Part shown: in pieces, positions 16,345-24,762 of the stretch
How the letters are laid out: every line of letters begins with the position of its first letter
Position numbering within the stretch: the stretch's first letter is position 1
Assembly: GCF_025466085.1 (NCBI RefSeq)
Contig: NZ_JANLOD010000066.1
Location: 1 to 64,000, forward strand
Source of the DNA: Pseudomonas sp. 14P_8.1_Bac3
GTDB lineage: Bacteria > Pseudomonadota > Gammaproteobacteria > Pseudomonadales > Pseudomonadaceae
Direction: 5' to 3'
DNA length: 64,000 nt
Notes under the pieces: generated by a model
Seen by the model: only the letters and a program-made list of their open reading frames with translations
The model's database searches: none
What the model was told of the DNA's origin: nothing
Program-made: the position numbers and the translations under genes

Positions 16345-17910
16345 ATGGTATTTTCATCCAACGTGTTCCTGTTCTTGTTCCTGCCGATCTTCCTCGGCCT
16401 GTACTACTTGAGCGGAATACGCTATCGCAACCTGCTGCTGCTGATCGCCAGCTATGTGTTCTATGCCTGGTGGCGCGTGGACTTCCTCGCGCTGTTCGCC
16501 GCCGTGACGCTGTGGAACTACTGGATCGGCCTCAAGGTCGGCGCCGCCGGCGTGCGCACCAAACCGGCCCAGCGCTGGCTGCTGCTCGGCGTGGCAGTCG
16601 ACTTGTGCATCCTCGGCTACTTCAAGTACGCCAACTTCGGCGTCGACAGCATCAACGCGATGATGACCTCGGTCGGTCTGTCGCCGTTCATCCTGACCCA
16701 CGTGCTGTTGCCAATCGGGATCTCGTTCTACATCTTCGAGTCCATCAGCTACATCATCGACGTCTACCGCGGTGATACCCCGGCGACCCGCAACCTGATC
16801 GACTTCGCGGCATTCGTGGCGATCTTCCCGCACCTGATTGCCGGCCCGGTTTTGCGTTTCCGCGACCTCGCCGACCAGTTCAACAACCGCACCCACACCC
16901 TCGACAAATTCTCCGAGGGCTGCACGCGGTTCATGCAGGGTTTCATCAAGAAAGTCTTCATCGCCGACACCCTTGCAGTGGTCGCCGACCATTGCTTCGC
17001 CTTGCAGAACCCGACCACCGGCGATGCCTGGCTCGGCGCGCTGGCGTACACCGCGCAACTGTATTTCGACTTCTCCGGCTACAGCGACATGGCCATCGGC
17101 CTGGGCTTGATGATGGGTTTCCGCTTCATGGAAAACTTCAAGCAGCCGTACATCAGCCAGTCGATCACCGAGTTCTGGCGCCGTTGGCACATCAGCCTGT
17201 CCACCTGGCTGCGTGACTACCTGTACATCACGCTGGGCGGCAACCGCAAAGGCACGCTGATGACCTATCGCAACCTGTTCCTGACCATGCTGCTCGGTGG
17301 TCTGTGGCACGGCGCGAACATCACCTACATCGTCTGGGGTGCCTGGCACGGCATGTGGCTGGCGATTGAAAAAGCGCTGGGCCTGAATACTTCGCCGCGC
17401 AGCATCAACCCGATCCGCTGGGCCCTGACCTTCCTGCTGGTGGTCATGGGCTGGGTGATCTTCCGCGCGGAAAACCTGCACGTCGCCGGCCGTATGTACG
17501 GCGCGATGTTCAGCTTCGGCGAATGGTCGCTGTCGGAACTCAACCAGGCCAGCCTCACCGGCCTGCAAGTGGCGACCCTGGTGGTGGCTTACGTGACCCT
17601 GGCGTTCTTCGGCATCCGTGATTTCTACAGCAACCGTCCGCCCGAGAAGACCAAGCCTGCCGTCAACATCGAGACCGATGGTCCTGCTGGCGCAACCCCA
17701 GGAATGATCAAGGCCGTACCGGGCGACAACCCGGCGAGCATCCACGAGCCGGGCTACACCGTGGGCGTCGAAGCCACCGTGCAACCGGCCTACTGGACCG
17801 CTGACTGGTCCCGTTACGTGATGCGCGCGCTGATACTGCTGCTGTTCATCGCTTCGATTTTCAAACTCTCGGCGCAAAGCTTCTCGCCGTTCCTTTACTT
17901 CCAGTTCTGA
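16345..17910 (+). CDS. algI: Alginate O-acetylation protein AlgI (MBOAT)
   Basis: A 521-residue multi-spanning inner-membrane O-acyltransferase of the MBOAT family. It moves acetyl groups from a cytosolic donor to the periplasm for AlgJ and AlgX. The start at 16345 (MVFSSNVFLF) has GGAGAG 6-7 bases upstream; eight in-frame upstream codons are unlikely to be used. The conserved MBOAT histidines lie in GGLWHGANITY and GAWHGMW. Length matches P. aeruginosa AlgI. A polar stretch near 430-490 is probably a loop before the last helix. It is the first gene of the acetylation block algI-algJ-algF. Confidence 0.97.
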   Translation: MVFSSNVFLFLFLPIFLGLYYLSGIRYRNLLLLIASYVFYAWWRVDFLALFAAVTLWNYWIGLKVGAAGVRTKPAQRWLLLGVAVDLCILGYFKYANFGVDSINAMMTSVGLSPFILTHVLLPIGISFYIFESISYIIDVYRGDTPATRNLIDFAAFVAIFPHLIAGPVLRFRDLADQFNNRTHTLDKFSEGCTRFMQGFIKKVFIADTLAVVADHCFALQNPTTGDAWLGALAYTAQLYFDFSGYSDMAIGLGLMMGFRFMENFKQPYISQSITEFWRRWHISLSTWLRDYLYITLGGNRKGTLMTYRNLFLTMLLGGLWHGANITYIVWGAWHGMWLAIEKALGLNTSPRSINPIRWALTFLLVVMGWVIFRAENLHVAGRMYGAMFSFGEWSLSELNQASLTGLQVATLVVAYVTLAFFGIRDFYSNRPPEKTKPAVNIETDGPAGATPGMIKAVPGDNPASIHEPGYTVGVEATVQPAYWTADWSRYVMRALILLLFIASIFKLSAQSFSPFLYFQF

Positions 17911-17921
17911 GGGATCTGACC

Positions 17922-19097
17922 ATGACCCGCTCATTACGCATCTTCTACATCGCCTTGTTCCTGGTGACCCTGCTGGTCCTGGGCCTGTGGTCGACGCGCA
18001 GCTTCTTCGGCTTCAGCACCAACGCCGACGCGACGGTGCTCAACGGCCGCTGGACCAAGGCTGTCGAAACCCACTACGACGACGAGTTCCCGATCAAGCG
18101 CCTGGGCACCAACCTCTGGGCCGCGCTGGATTTCAAACTGTTCAACGAAGGTCGTCCGGGCGTGGTGCTCGGTCGCGACCAATGGTTGTACAGCGATGAG
18201 GAATTCAACCCGATCGTCAACGAAGAATTGAACCTGCAAGGCAACTACGCGCTGGTCGAAGGCGTGCGTCAGGCATTGAAAGAGAAAGGCGTGAAACTGG
18301 TGATGGCGATCGTGCCGGCCAAGACCCGCCTGTATCCGGAACACCTGGGCGACGTGAAGCCTTCGAGCATCCACGCCAACCTGTATGAAGACTTCCACGC
18401 CCGTGTCGCGGCCGACAAGATCATCGCGCCTGACCTGCTCGTGCCGCTGCAAAAGGGCAAGTTGAACGGTCAGCAAGTGTTCCTGCGCACCGACACCCAC
18501 TGGACCCCGGAAGGCGCGCAAATCGCCGCCGAGACCCTGGCCAGGACGATTGCCGAGAAAACCCCGCTGAGCGGCGAGCCGCAACGCTTCGTCACCCAGC
18601 CGGCCGAGAAAGTGACCCACAAAGGTGACCTGCGCCTGTTCCTGCCGCTGGACCCGCTGTTCGAAAACCTGATGCCGGCCACCGAGCCGTTGCAGAAGCG
18701 CAACACCGTGGCGGCTGACGATCAGGCCGCTGGCGACGACGCCCTGTTCGCCAACACCGAAGTGCCCGTGGCGTTGATCGGCACCAGCTATAGCGCCAAC
18801 CCGAACTGGAACTTCGTCGGCGCGCTGAAAGAAGCGCTGCACAGCGACGTGGTGAATTACGCCGAAGACGGCCACGGCCCGATCCTGCCGATGCTCAGCT
18901 ACCTGAAAAGCGATGCCTTCAAGAACAGCCCGCCACAAGTGCTGATCTGGGAGTTCCCCGAACGTTATCTGCCTGTGAACAACGAAATCGGCGACGCCGA
19001 CCCGCAGTGGGTCGCAGAGCTCAAAGAAGCCGGCGCCCGCCAGCAAAACGTAGCGGTAAACACTAAATCCGAGACGCCCGACCGGGCGCAAAACTGA
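17922..19097 (+). CDS. algJ: Alginate O-acetyltransferase AlgJ
   Basis: A 391-residue SGNH-like hydrolase-fold protein anchored by an uncleaved N-terminal helix (about residues 5-25) and facing the periplasm. Catalytic residues are visible: Asp-x-His in RTDTHWTPEG and the nucleophile serine in GTSYSAN. It relays acetyl groups from AlgI towards AlgX. GAGGGA precedes the ATG. It lies 11 bp after algI and 17 bp before algF and is clearly co-transcribed with both. Confidence 0.97.
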   Translation: MTRSLRIFYIALFLVTLLVLGLWSTRSFFGFSTNADATVLNGRWTKAVETHYDDEFPIKRLGTNLWAALDFKLFNEGRPGVVLGRDQWLYSDEEFNPIVNEELNLQGNYALVEGVRQALKEKGVKLVMAIVPAKTRLYPEHLGDVKPSSIHANLYEDFHARVAADKIIAPDLLVPLQKGKLNGQQVFLRTDTHWTPEGAQIAAETLARTIAEKTPLSGEPQRFVTQPAEKVTHKGDLRLFLPLDPLFENLMPATEPLQKRNTVAADDQAAGDDALFANTEVPVALIGTSYSANPNWNFVGALKEALHSDVVNYAEDGHGPILPMLSYLKSDAFKNSPPQVLIWEFPERYLPVNNEIGDADPQWVAELKEAGARQQNVAVNTKSETPDRAQN

Positions 19098-19114
19098 AAG
19101 AGAGAGGTACTTCC

Positions 19115-19771
19115 ATGACTTTCACTACAACTCCTCGCCGTCTCGCCAAGACCTTTGCATTGGCTGCGACCTTCAGCGTGCTGTCCATGAATGCCTTCGC
19201 CGGTGGCGACGCCGCCCTCTACGGCCCGACCGCACCGAAAGGCTCGAGCTTCGTACGGGTCTACAACGCCGGCAATACTGAAGTCAGCGCCACCGTCGGC
19301 AGCACCAACCTGGCCGACGTCGCGCCACTGTCCAGCACCGACTTCAGCTTCATGCCGGGCGGCGACTACAGCGCCAAGGTCGGCAGCCAGACCCTGCCGG
19401 TGAAACTGGCCGGCGACCACTATTACACCCTGGTCAACAACGCCAGCGGCGCGCCGCAACTGATCGAAGAGCCGCCGTTCAAGAACAAGCAGAAATCCCT
19501 GGTTCGCGTACAGAACCTGAGCGACAAGGCCCTGACCCTGAAAACCGCCGACGGCAAGACCGAAGTCGTACCGTCCGTCGCCGCCAAGGGCCGTGGCGAG
19601 CGCGAAATCAACCCGGTAAAAGTCAGCCTGGCGCTCTACGAGGGCGCAACGAAAGTCGGCGACGTGAAACCGGTCGCCCTGGAGCGCGGTGAAGCGGCGG
19701 TGCTGTACGTCACCGGTAACGGCAGCAGCCTGTCGCCAGTCTGGGTCAAGCGCCCGGTTTCGACGCGCTAA
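19115..19771 (+). CDS. algF: Alginate O-acetylation protein AlgF
   Basis: A 218-residue periplasmic protein with a signal peptide (ending SMNAFA), required for alginate acetylation with AlgI and AlgJ. It has two beta-rich, immunoglobulin-like modules and no enzyme motif, suggesting an adaptor role. AGAGAGGT precedes the ATG. It closes the acetylation block, and a REP pair separates it from algA. Confidence 0.97.
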   Translation: MTFTTTPRRLAKTFALAATFSVLSMNAFAGGDAALYGPTAPKGSSFVRVYNAGNTEVSATVGSTNLADVAPLSSTDFSFMPGGDYSAKVGSQTLPVKLAGDHYYTLVNNASGAPQLIEEPPFKNKQKSLVRVQNLSDKALTLKTADGKTEVVPSVAAKGRGEREINPVKVSLALYEGATKVGDVKPVALERGEAAVLYVTGNGSSLSPVWVKRPVSTR

Positions 19772-19799
19772 CCCATTTTTCCCGACTGGCGCATCCCCC

Positions 19800-19889
19800 T
19801 GTGGGAGCGGGCTTGCTCGCGAAGGCGGTCAGACATCCACCCAAGATGTCGACTGATACAACGCTTTCGCGAGCAAGCCCGCTCCCACC
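19800..19889. repeat. REP pair between algF and algA
   Basis: Inverted GTGGGAGCGGGCTTGCTCGCGAA arms lie in the 215-bp algF-algA gap. They are translated in a long false N-terminal extension of algA. Confidence 0.9.
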
Positions 19890-19986
19890 CTGGATCGCGG
19901 TGTCAGTCGGGACACGGAACAAGAACAAGAGTGAAACGACACAACGTTCGTGCTCTGACCCATTCGATTTTCAAGGAGTAACACAC

Positions 19987-21438
19987 ATGATTCCGGTGAT
20001 CTTGTCAGGTGGTAGCGGCTCACGTCTTTGGCCGCTTTCCCGTAAGCAGTTTCCTAAACAGTTCCTCGCCCTGACCGGCGAACACACGCTGTTCCAGCAA
20101 ACCCTGGAACGCCTGGTGTTCGAAGGCATGGACACCCCGATTGTGGTCTGCAACAAGGACCACCGCTTCATCGTCAACGAGCAGTTGAGCGCCCGCAAGC
20201 TGGAAACCCAGCGCATCCTGATGGAACCGTTCGGCCGCAACACCGCGCCGGCCGTGGCCCTGACCGCGATGATGCTGATCAACGAAGGCCGTGACGAATT
20301 GATGCTGGTGCTGCCGGCCGACCACGTGCTGGACGACCAGAAAGCCCTGCAACGCGCCCTGGCCCTGGCCACCGTGGCTGCCGAAAATGGCGAAATGGTG
20401 CTGTTCGGCGTACCGGCCACCAAACCGGAAACCGGCTACGGCTACATCAAGTCGACCAACGATTCGCTGCTGCCGGAAGGCGTCAGCCGCGTCTCGCACT
20501 TCGTCGAAAAACCCGACGTTAAACGCGCGACCGAGTTCGTCCAGTCCGGCGGTTACTTCTGGAACAGCGGCATGTTCCTGTTCCGCGCCAGCCGCTTCCT
20601 CGAAGAGCTGAAAAAACACGATCCGGACATTTACGACACCTGCCTGCTGACCCTTGAGCGCAGCGAGCAGGACGCCGACACCGTCACTATCGACGAAGCC
20701 ACCTTCGCCTGCTGCCCGGACAATTCCATCGACTACTCCGTCATGGAAAAAACCCAGCGCGCCTGCGTCGTGCCGCTGACCGCCGGCTGGAGCGATGTCG
20801 GTTGCTGGTCGTCGCTGTGGGAAGTGAATGAAAAAGACGCCAACGGTAACGTCACCAAAGGCGACGTGGTCATTCAGGACAGCAAGAACTGCATGATCCA
20901 CGGCAACGGCAAACTGGTGTCGGTGATCGGCCTGGAAAACATCGTGGTCGTCGAAACCAAGGACGCCATGATGATCGCGCACAAGGACAAGGTCCAAGGC
21001 GTGAAGCAGATGGTCAACACCCTCAACGAACAGGGCCGCAGCGAAACCCAGAACCACTGTGAAGTCTATCGTCCGTGGGGTTCCTACGACTCGGTGGACA
21101 TGGGCGGGCGCTTCCAGGTCAAGCACATCTCGGTCAAGCCGGGCGCGTGCCTGTCGCTGCAAATGCACCACCACCGCGCGGAACACTGGATCGTGGTCAG
21201 CGGCACCGCCGAAGTGACCTGCGACGAAAACGTGTTCCTGCTGTGCGAGAACCAGTCGACCTACATTCCGATCGCTTCGGTTCACCGTCTGCGCAACCCG
21301 GGCAAGATTCCACTCGAGATCATCGAAGTTCAGTCGGGCAGCTACCTCGGTGAAGACGATATCGAGCGTTTTGAAGATATCTACGGTCGTTCGACCCCGA
21401 TCGAGCGTGGCGTGTCGGTGAAAACCATCGCGCAGTAA
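19987..21438 (+). CDS. algA: Mannose-1-phosphate guanylyltransferase / mannose-6-phosphate isomerase
   Basis: A 483-residue bifunctional cytosolic enzyme. The isomerase converts fructose-6-phosphate to mannose-6-phosphate, and the pyrophosphorylase makes GDP-mannose from mannose-1-phosphate. The N-terminal signature is GGSGSRLWPLSRKQFPKQF and FVEKP follows; the C-terminal cupin carries the metal motif QMHHHRAEHW. The start at 19987 has AAGGAGT 7 bases upstream; 62 upstream open codons are REP sequence. It is the last gene of the operon. The 5' gap contains TCTGA (near 19956) like an AlgU -10, but its -35 is poor, so an internal promoter is only possible. Confidence 0.98.
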   Translation: MIPVILSGGSGSRLWPLSRKQFPKQFLALTGEHTLFQQTLERLVFEGMDTPIVVCNKDHRFIVNEQLSARKLETQRILMEPFGRNTAPAVALTAMMLINEGRDELMLVLPADHVLDDQKALQRALALATVAAENGEMVLFGVPATKPETGYGYIKSTNDSLLPEGVSRVSHFVEKPDVKRATEFVQSGGYFWNSGMFLFRASRFLEELKKHDPDIYDTCLLTLERSEQDADTVTIDEATFACCPDNSIDYSVMEKTQRACVVPLTAGWSDVGCWSSLWEVNEKDANGNVTKGDVVIQDSKNCMIHGNGKLVSVIGLENIVVVETKDAMMIAHKDKVQGVKQMVNTLNEQGRSETQNHCEVYRPWGSYDSVDMGGRFQVKHISVKPGACLSLQMHHHRAEHWIVVSGTAEVTCDENVFLLCENQSTYIPIASVHRLRNPGKIPLEIIEVQSGSYLGEDDIERFEDIYGRSTPIERGVSVKTIAQ

Positions 21439-21456
21439 GCGTTCGGCAAAACAAGA

Positions 21457-21516
21457 AGTCCCCATCCAGCCCGCTGCGACTCCCCATCCGCAGCGAGTTG
21501 GGTGGGGGCTTTTTTT
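21457..21516 (+). terminator. Terminator of the alginate operon
   Basis: A long two-part hairpin (outer AGTCCCCATCC with GGGTGGGGGCT including G-U pairs, inner CGCTGCG with CGCAGCG) is followed by seven T. It lies 19 bp after algA. Confidence 0.85.
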
Positions 21517-21546
21517 GTCGGGATTTTGTGTTGCCTGAGCCGGTCC

Positions 21547-21619
21547 CTTCGCGAGCAAGCCCGCTCCCACACAGGACGGTGCATGCGGTCAAAGGTGGGA
21601 GCGGGCTTGCTCGCGAAGA
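21547..21619. repeat. REP pair
   Basis: Inverted arms CTTCGCGAGCAAGCCCGCTC and GAGCGGGCTTGCTCGCGAAG lie head to head, just after the alginate terminator. Confidence 0.9.
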
Positions 21620-21710
21620 GGCCCTGATAGCCACCACACTCCATCAATCCCATCGCCACCTCACTTACGCTTAGGTAGGATGAACCTCTCCCCTCCCGAG
21701 GTTGTGCGTC

Positions 21711-22175
21711 ATGTTCATCGGCGTCCTGCTGGTCATCACCTGGCTGATCCTGTTGTTGCGTTACCCGACCAAAGCCCTGCCCGTCTCGATTGCGGCAGCC
21801 ATTGGGCTGGGCCTGGTCGCCACCTGGGTCATCTGGCTGGACAACCGCGAGGTCAAGCAACTGGCGCGCCTTGAATTGCGCATCACCTACGCCCCGGAAC
21901 AATGCCCGGCAGATCGCCCGCTGCAACTGAAAATGAACAACGGCAACGACGTGCCACTGACCGAACTGCGCTGGCGTATCGCTGCGTATGCCCCGGGCGA
22001 CACGGTCAACCTGGCCGACAACCAATACACCGCGCCGCGCTATCGCGGGCCCGGCGAATTGCAGGCCGGGGCGAACTGGGAGGACTGCTTGCCGATGCCA
22101 CCGCTGCGTCCCGGATATCGCCCGCAAACCCTGGAGTTTCGCGCCGAGCGTTTGCAGGGTAGTTTCTCCGACTGA
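21711..22175 (+). CDS. Small membrane-anchored protein of unknown function
   Basis: A 154-residue protein with two N-terminal membrane helices (about residues 1-20 and 26-46) joined by a short basic loop, followed by a soluble domain of about 100 residues with two cysteines and a proline-rich end. The ATG at 21711 has GAGG 9 bases upstream. I do not recognise a catalytic motif. Databases often label similar pseudomonad proteins multidrug transporter, but the size does not fit a transporter. It sits 34 bp before an SDR gene on the same strand and is possibly co-transcribed. Confidence 0.75.
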   Translation: MFIGVLLVITWLILLLRYPTKALPVSIAAAIGLGLVATWVIWLDNREVKQLARLELRITYAPEQCPADRPLQLKMNNGNDVPLTELRWRIAAYAPGDTVNLADNQYTAPRYRGPGELQAGANWEDCLPMPPLRPGYRPQTLEFRAERLQGSFSD

Positions 22176-22209
22176 TGCCTTATCAATCCCCATGCACAAG
22201 GACCGCGCC

Positions 22210-23034
22210 ATGCCCGTTGCGTTGATTACCGGTTGTTCCAGCGGCATCGGCCGCGCCCTCGCCGAGGTGTTCAAGACCACCGGCTACGAAGTCTGGGCCA
22301 CCGCCCGCAAGGCTGAAGACTTGGCGGCCTTGACCGCCGCCGGGTTTACCGCGGTGCAACTGGACGTCAACGACGGCCCGGCGCTCGAGCAGTTGAGCGA
22401 ACGGATCAACCAGCAAACCGGCGGCCTCGATGTGCTGATCAACAATGCCGGTTATGGTGCGATGGGGCCGCTGCTCGATGGCGGCGTGCCGGCCCTGCAG
22501 CGCCAGTTCGAAACCAATGTTTTCGCGGTGGTCGGCGTGACCCGCGCGCTGTTTCCGGTGTTGCGCCGGGCCAAAGGAATCGTGGTGAATATCGGCAGCG
22601 TGTCCGGGGTTCTGGTCACGCCGTTTGCCGGCGCCTACTGCGCGTCGAAAGCGGCGGTGCATGCCTTGAGCGATGCGTTGCGCATGGAGCTGGCGCCGTT
22701 TGGCGTGCGGGTGATGGAGGTTCAGCCGGGGGCGATCGCCTCCAGCTTCGCCAAGAATGCCGGGCATGAAGCCGAGCAATTGATCAGCGAACAATCGCCA
22801 TGGTTTCCGCTACGCGAAGGCATCCGCGCACGGGCCAAGGCCTCCCAGGACAACCCGACCCCGGCCAGCGAATTCGCCGCCGGGCTGCTCAAGGCCGTGC
22901 AGCAGAGCAAGCCGCCCCGACTGGTGCGCCTCGGCAATGGCAGCCGGGCGTTGCCGTTGATGGCGGGTTTGTTGCCCAAGGGGTTGCTGGAGTCGGCGTT
23001 GATGAAGCGGTTTGGCTTGCGCGGGCAGCTTTGA
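22210..23034 (+). CDS. Short-chain dehydrogenase/reductase
   Basis: A 274-residue classical SDR. The cofactor motif TGCSSGIG is at residues 7-14, followed by NNAG and the catalytic YCASK. It reduces or oxidises an unidentified alcohol/carbonyl substrate with NAD(P)H. The start at 22210 is chosen for AAGGA 7 bases upstream; another ATG lies six codons earlier. The first acidic residue that would fix NAD preference is not obvious. It follows the small membrane protein and ends before a REP pair. Confidence 0.88.
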   Translation: MPVALITGCSSGIGRALAEVFKTTGYEVWATARKAEDLAALTAAGFTAVQLDVNDGPALEQLSERINQQTGGLDVLINNAGYGAMGPLLDGGVPALQRQFETNVFAVVGVTRALFPVLRRAKGIVVNIGSVSGVLVTPFAGAYCASKAAVHALSDALRMELAPFGVRVMEVQPGAIASSFAKNAGHEAEQLISEQSPWFPLREGIRARAKASQDNPTPASEFAAGLLKAVQQSKPPRLVRLGNGSRALPLMAGLLPKGLLESALMKRFGLRGQL

Positions 23035-23048
23035 GACCGCGTCGCCCC

Positions 23049-23116
23049 CATCGCGAGCAGGCTCGCTCCCACAGGGAACTGCATTCCAACGGTGGGAGCG
23101 AGCCCGCTCGCGATGA
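23049..23116. repeat. REP pair
   Basis: Inverted ATCGCGAGCAGGCTCGCTCC and GTGGGAGCGAGCCCGCTCGC arms lie downstream of the SDR gene. Confidence 0.88.
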
Positions 23117-23152
23117 GGTCAGCACACACACCACAAAACTTCAGGACTCACC

Positions 23153-23548
23153 ATGACCGACTACACCGAATACTTCGACGAAGTGATCCAGGCCCACGTC
23201 CTGATCGAAAAATGGCTGGCCGAAGAGCAGGACGCATCGGAACTGGAACAGTTGCTGATGCGTTTTTCCCCACAGTTTTCCATGGTCTCGCCACTGGGCC
23301 GGGTGCTGGATTTTGCCGCGCTGAACGAGTTGTTCATGCTCGCGGGCGGCAAGAAACTCGGCTTTCGGATCGAGCTCAGCGAGTTACGCGGCCTCGCGTT
23401 GCATGACGGCGGCGCCACCGTGAGTTACCGCGAGCAACAGACCGATGCCACCGGCCTGCATTCCGATCGCCGTTCGGCGGTGGTGTTTGAGAAGGTCGAA
23501 GGCAAGCTTCTTTGGCGGCATTTGCATGAGACTTTCTGCAAGGAGTGA
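23153..23548 (+). CDS. NTF2-like (SnoaL/DUF4440-type) protein
   Basis: A 131-residue cytosolic protein with the cone-shaped NTF2-like fold inferred from length and pattern (N-terminal helices, FAALNELF segment, curved beta sheet ending LWRHLHETF). Such domains bind small ligands or act as accessory subunits; no catalytic residues can be assigned. It is flanked by REP pairs on both sides and so probably transcribed alone. Confidence 0.7.
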   Translation: MTDYTEYFDEVIQAHVLIEKWLAEEQDASELEQLLMRFSPQFSMVSPLGRVLDFAALNELFMLAGGKKLGFRIELSELRGLALHDGGATVSYREQQTDATGLHSDRRSAVVFEKVEGKLLWRHLHETFCKE

Positions 23549-23577
23549 GTTGCTTGTCTGTTGCACCGAGTCGTCCG

Positions 23578-23653
23578 CATTCGCGAGCAAGCCCGCTCCC
23601 ACATTTGATCGCATTTCTCGGTCGTATGTGGGAGCGGGCTTGCTCGCGAATGC
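23578..23653. repeat. REP pair between convergent genes
   Basis: GCATTCGCGAGCAAGCCCGC and its inverse GCGGGCTTGCTCGCGAATGC flank a 26-base spacer. The pair separates the NTF2-like gene from the convergent efflux operon. Confidence 0.9.
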
Positions 23654-23672
23654 AGGCGCCCCGGTCTACCGG

Positions 23673-24536
23673 TTATGCCCCACCCTCCTGCTTCACCACC
23701 ACCGTGCACGTAATCCCCGCCGCCAACAGCACCCCTTCCGGCACTTCATCGATGTGAATCCGTACCGGCACTCGCTGCGCCAACCGCACCCAGTTGAACG
23801 TCGGGTTCACGTCGGCGATCAGCTCCCGGCTTTCCGGGTTGTCCCGGTCATAGATGCCGCGGGAAATACTCTCCACGTGGCCCTTCAATACTTCACCGCT
23901 CATCAACTGCATGTCGGCCTTGTCGCCCACCCGCACGTGGGGCAGTTTGGTTTCCTCGAAGAAGCCGTAGACCCAGAACGAATTCATGTCGACCACCGCC
24001 ATTTTCGCTTCGCCGATGCGCGCGTAGTCGCCACGATGGACATTGAGGTTGGTCACGTAGCCGTCCACCGCTGCCCGCACTTCGGTGCGTTTGAGGTTCA
24101 GTTCGGCGGCTTCCAGTTGCGCCTGGGCGTGCTGGAAATCGGCCAGGGCCGAGTCGGCGATGTTGCTGGCGTCGTCGCGGTTTTCCTTGGAGATCACCAG
24201 CGCATCCATGTCGGCGCGGCGATGGGCGTTGACCCTGCGCATCTCCCACGTAGCCTTGCGCGAGGCCACCAGGGACTGCGCCTGTTTCACCGCGAGGCGG
24301 TAGTGCTCGGGGTCGATGCGCATCAGCAGATCGCCCTTCTTCACCAGCTGGTTATCGCGCACCGGCACCTCGACCACTTCGCCGGTGACGTCGGCGGCGA
24401 CGTTGATGATGTCGGCGCGCACCCGGCCGTCGCGGGTCCATGGGGTGTCCATGTAATGCACCCACAGGGTCCGGCCGATCCAGATCGCGAGGGCCAGCAC
24501 CAGCAAGGTGGCGAGCAGGCTGAAAAGCTTTTTCAT
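23673..24536 (-). CDS. HlyD-family efflux adaptor (AaeA/EmrA-like)
   Basis: A 287-residue periplasmic membrane-fusion protein. It has one N-terminal membrane helix (about 5-25), a lipoyl-like half motif (GRVRADIINVAADVTGEVVEV), a helical hairpin around 85-150 and a beta-barrel domain. It would bridge the FUSC inner-membrane transporter and the outer-membrane lipoprotein of the same operon. It lies 26 bp after the DUF1656 gene and is last in the operon. Family known; substrate unknown (aromatic acids for E. coli AaeAB). Confidence 0.92.
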   Translation of the reverse strand: MKKLFSLLATLLVLALAIWIGRTLWVHYMDTPWTRDGRVRADIINVAADVTGEVVEVPVRDNQLVKKGDLLMRIDPEHYRLAVKQAQSLVASRKATWEMRRVNAHRRADMDALVISKENRDDASNIADSALADFQHAQAQLEAAELNLKRTEVRAAVDGYVTNLNVHRGDYARIGEAKMAVVDMNSFWVYGFFEETKLPHVRVGDKADMQLMSGEVLKGHVESISRGIYDRDNPESRELIADVNPTFNWVRLAQRVPVRIHIDEVPEGVLLAAGITCTVVVKQEGGA

Positions 24537-24561
24537 CAGGGCCTTCTTCAGTGATAGAGGG

Positions 24562-24762
24562 TCAACGGTAGACGGTCAGCGCCAGGGCGCCGAACAGACA
24601 GGTAAACAAACTCAGGCGCAACAGCGCCGGGTGCCAGAAAAAACGGTACAGGTCGAACCCGGAGAGGAACCGGTCCAGCGCCCAGGCCAGCGCCGCGGCG
24701 ATGAAAAACATCAGCGTCATGGTCGGCATGTACACGCCGTGGAAGGCGATTTCACGAGGCAT
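24562..24762 (-). CDS. DUF1656 small membrane protein (AaeX-like)
   Basis: A 66-residue protein with two predicted membrane helices. It belongs to the small family nearly always found between a FUSC transporter and an HlyD adaptor (AaeX in E. coli). It probably assists assembly of the pump. Its ATG overlaps the end of the FUSC gene by 11 bp, indicating translational coupling. Confidence 0.9.
   Translation of the reverse strand: MPREIAFHGVYMPTMTLMFFIAAALAWALDRFLSGFDLYRFFWHPALLRLSLFTCLFGALALTVYR

Noticed and set aside
19935..19960. AlgU-type promoter before algA
   Set aside because: TCTGA matches the -10, but the -35 (GAAACG) differs from GAACTT at three places and spacing is short.
19801..19986. 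N-terminal extension of the algA frame
   Set aside because: It is translated REP sequence; the true start has AAGGAGT and begins the conserved catalytic motif.
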